From assembly GCA_020718925.1 (NCBI GenBank), contig DYRC01000231.1:1-6561 (forward strand): DNA of 6,561 nt. The letters run 5' to 3'. Positions 6,359-6,561 of the stretch are shown piece by piece. The position numbers and the translations under genes were made by a program. Origin of the DNA: Desulfonema limicola. Lineage in GTDB: Bacteria; Desulfobacterota; Desulfobacteria; Desulfobacterales; DYRC01. Every line of letters starts with the position of its first letter. Position 1 is the first letter of the stretch. The notes beneath the pieces were generated by a model. It was not told the origin of the DNA. It saw only the letters and a list, made by a program, of their open reading frames with translations, and made no database searches.

Positions 6359-6561
6359 ATGACACCGAAAAATTTTTCATATCCGTATATCACTTCCGAG
6401 CAGAATGTTTTAAGCGGCACCCCTATTATTGAAGGCACAAGAATTCCGGTCCGCTGCATTGCCGGATATTATCAGATAGGAATGAGCGTGGATGATATTC
6501 TGATCAGTCTGTCTCATCTGACTCCGGCGCAGGTACATTCCGCTCTGGCATACTATTTTGA
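6359..6561 (+). CDS. DUF433 family protein, antitoxin-like, cut by the window edge
   Basis: The first 67 codons of a plus-strand gene are visible; the rest lies beyond the window. After a short N-terminus (YPYITSEQNVLSG) comes the DUF433 core GTPIIEGTRIPV (20-31), then helices with IGMSVDDIL (40-48) and LTPAQVHSALAYY (54-66). DUF433 proteins are small, usually about 70-110 residues, with a helix-turn-helix-like fold. Many are encoded just before a DUF5615 PIN-like protein and are treated as antitoxins of VapBC-like pairs. The partner cannot be seen here. It is transcribed divergently from the ettA cluster and may autoregulate with its partner. The family call is firm; the antitoxin role is inferred. 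Confidence 0.88.
   Translation, partial: MTPKNFSYPYITSEQNVLSGTPIIEGTRIPVRCIAGYYQIGMSVDDILISLSHLTPAQVHSALAYYF

Overview
The window looks like a piece of a mid-GC Gram-negative chromosome, most plausibly from the Desulfobacterota (former Deltaproteobacteria). The clues are the style of the chemoreceptor (4HB_MCP sensor, long HAMP array, tail ending in a CheR-tether-like pentapeptide), an EttA-type ABC-F protein with a small TMEM43-like membrane protein upstream, and a DUF433 antitoxin-like gene. This placement rests on family resemblance only.

Layout, left to right. Positions 53-2788 (minus) encode a 911-residue methyl-accepting chemotaxis protein. A hairpin follows its stop at 15-36. Its cytoplasmic part holds nine HAMP-like units arranged as three tandem copies of a three-unit module, with an exact 130-residue period. 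Positions 2789-2897 hold a 14-bp inverted repeat, probably the terminator region of the next operon, and a weak candidate promoter for the receptor.

Positions 2898-5910 (minus) form a tight four-gene cluster read from right to left: an unrecognised 146-residue protein, a 119-residue protein with a LIM-like Cys/His cluster and a winged-helix-like C-terminus, a short 166-residue TMEM43-like membrane protein, and the ABC-F translation factor EttA. The first two genes overlap by 32 bases, and the other two gaps are 24 and 33 bases. A good sigma-70-like promoter (TTGAGT, 17 bp, TATAAA) lies just before the first gene, with a 7-bp dyad over its -35 box. The genes are therefore probably co-transcribed. 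The sequence does not show how they would work together, although the Cys/His-winged-helix protein could be a regulator of the cluster.

Positions 5911-6358 are AT-rich and hold no confident gene. Besides the promoter there is a 95-codon minus-strand open frame with protein-like composition and no start codon, which looks like the decayed end of a gene; a reverse transcriptase C-terminus is a weak guess. At 6359 a plus-strand DUF433 gene begins after a strong ribosome binding site and runs off the window. A PIN-like toxin gene would be expected beyond the edge.

I see no CRISPR array, tRNA, rRNA or intact mobile element. The most notable features are the receptor's regular HAMP super-repeat, the very short TMEM43-like protein, and the small uncharacterised genes upstream of ettA.
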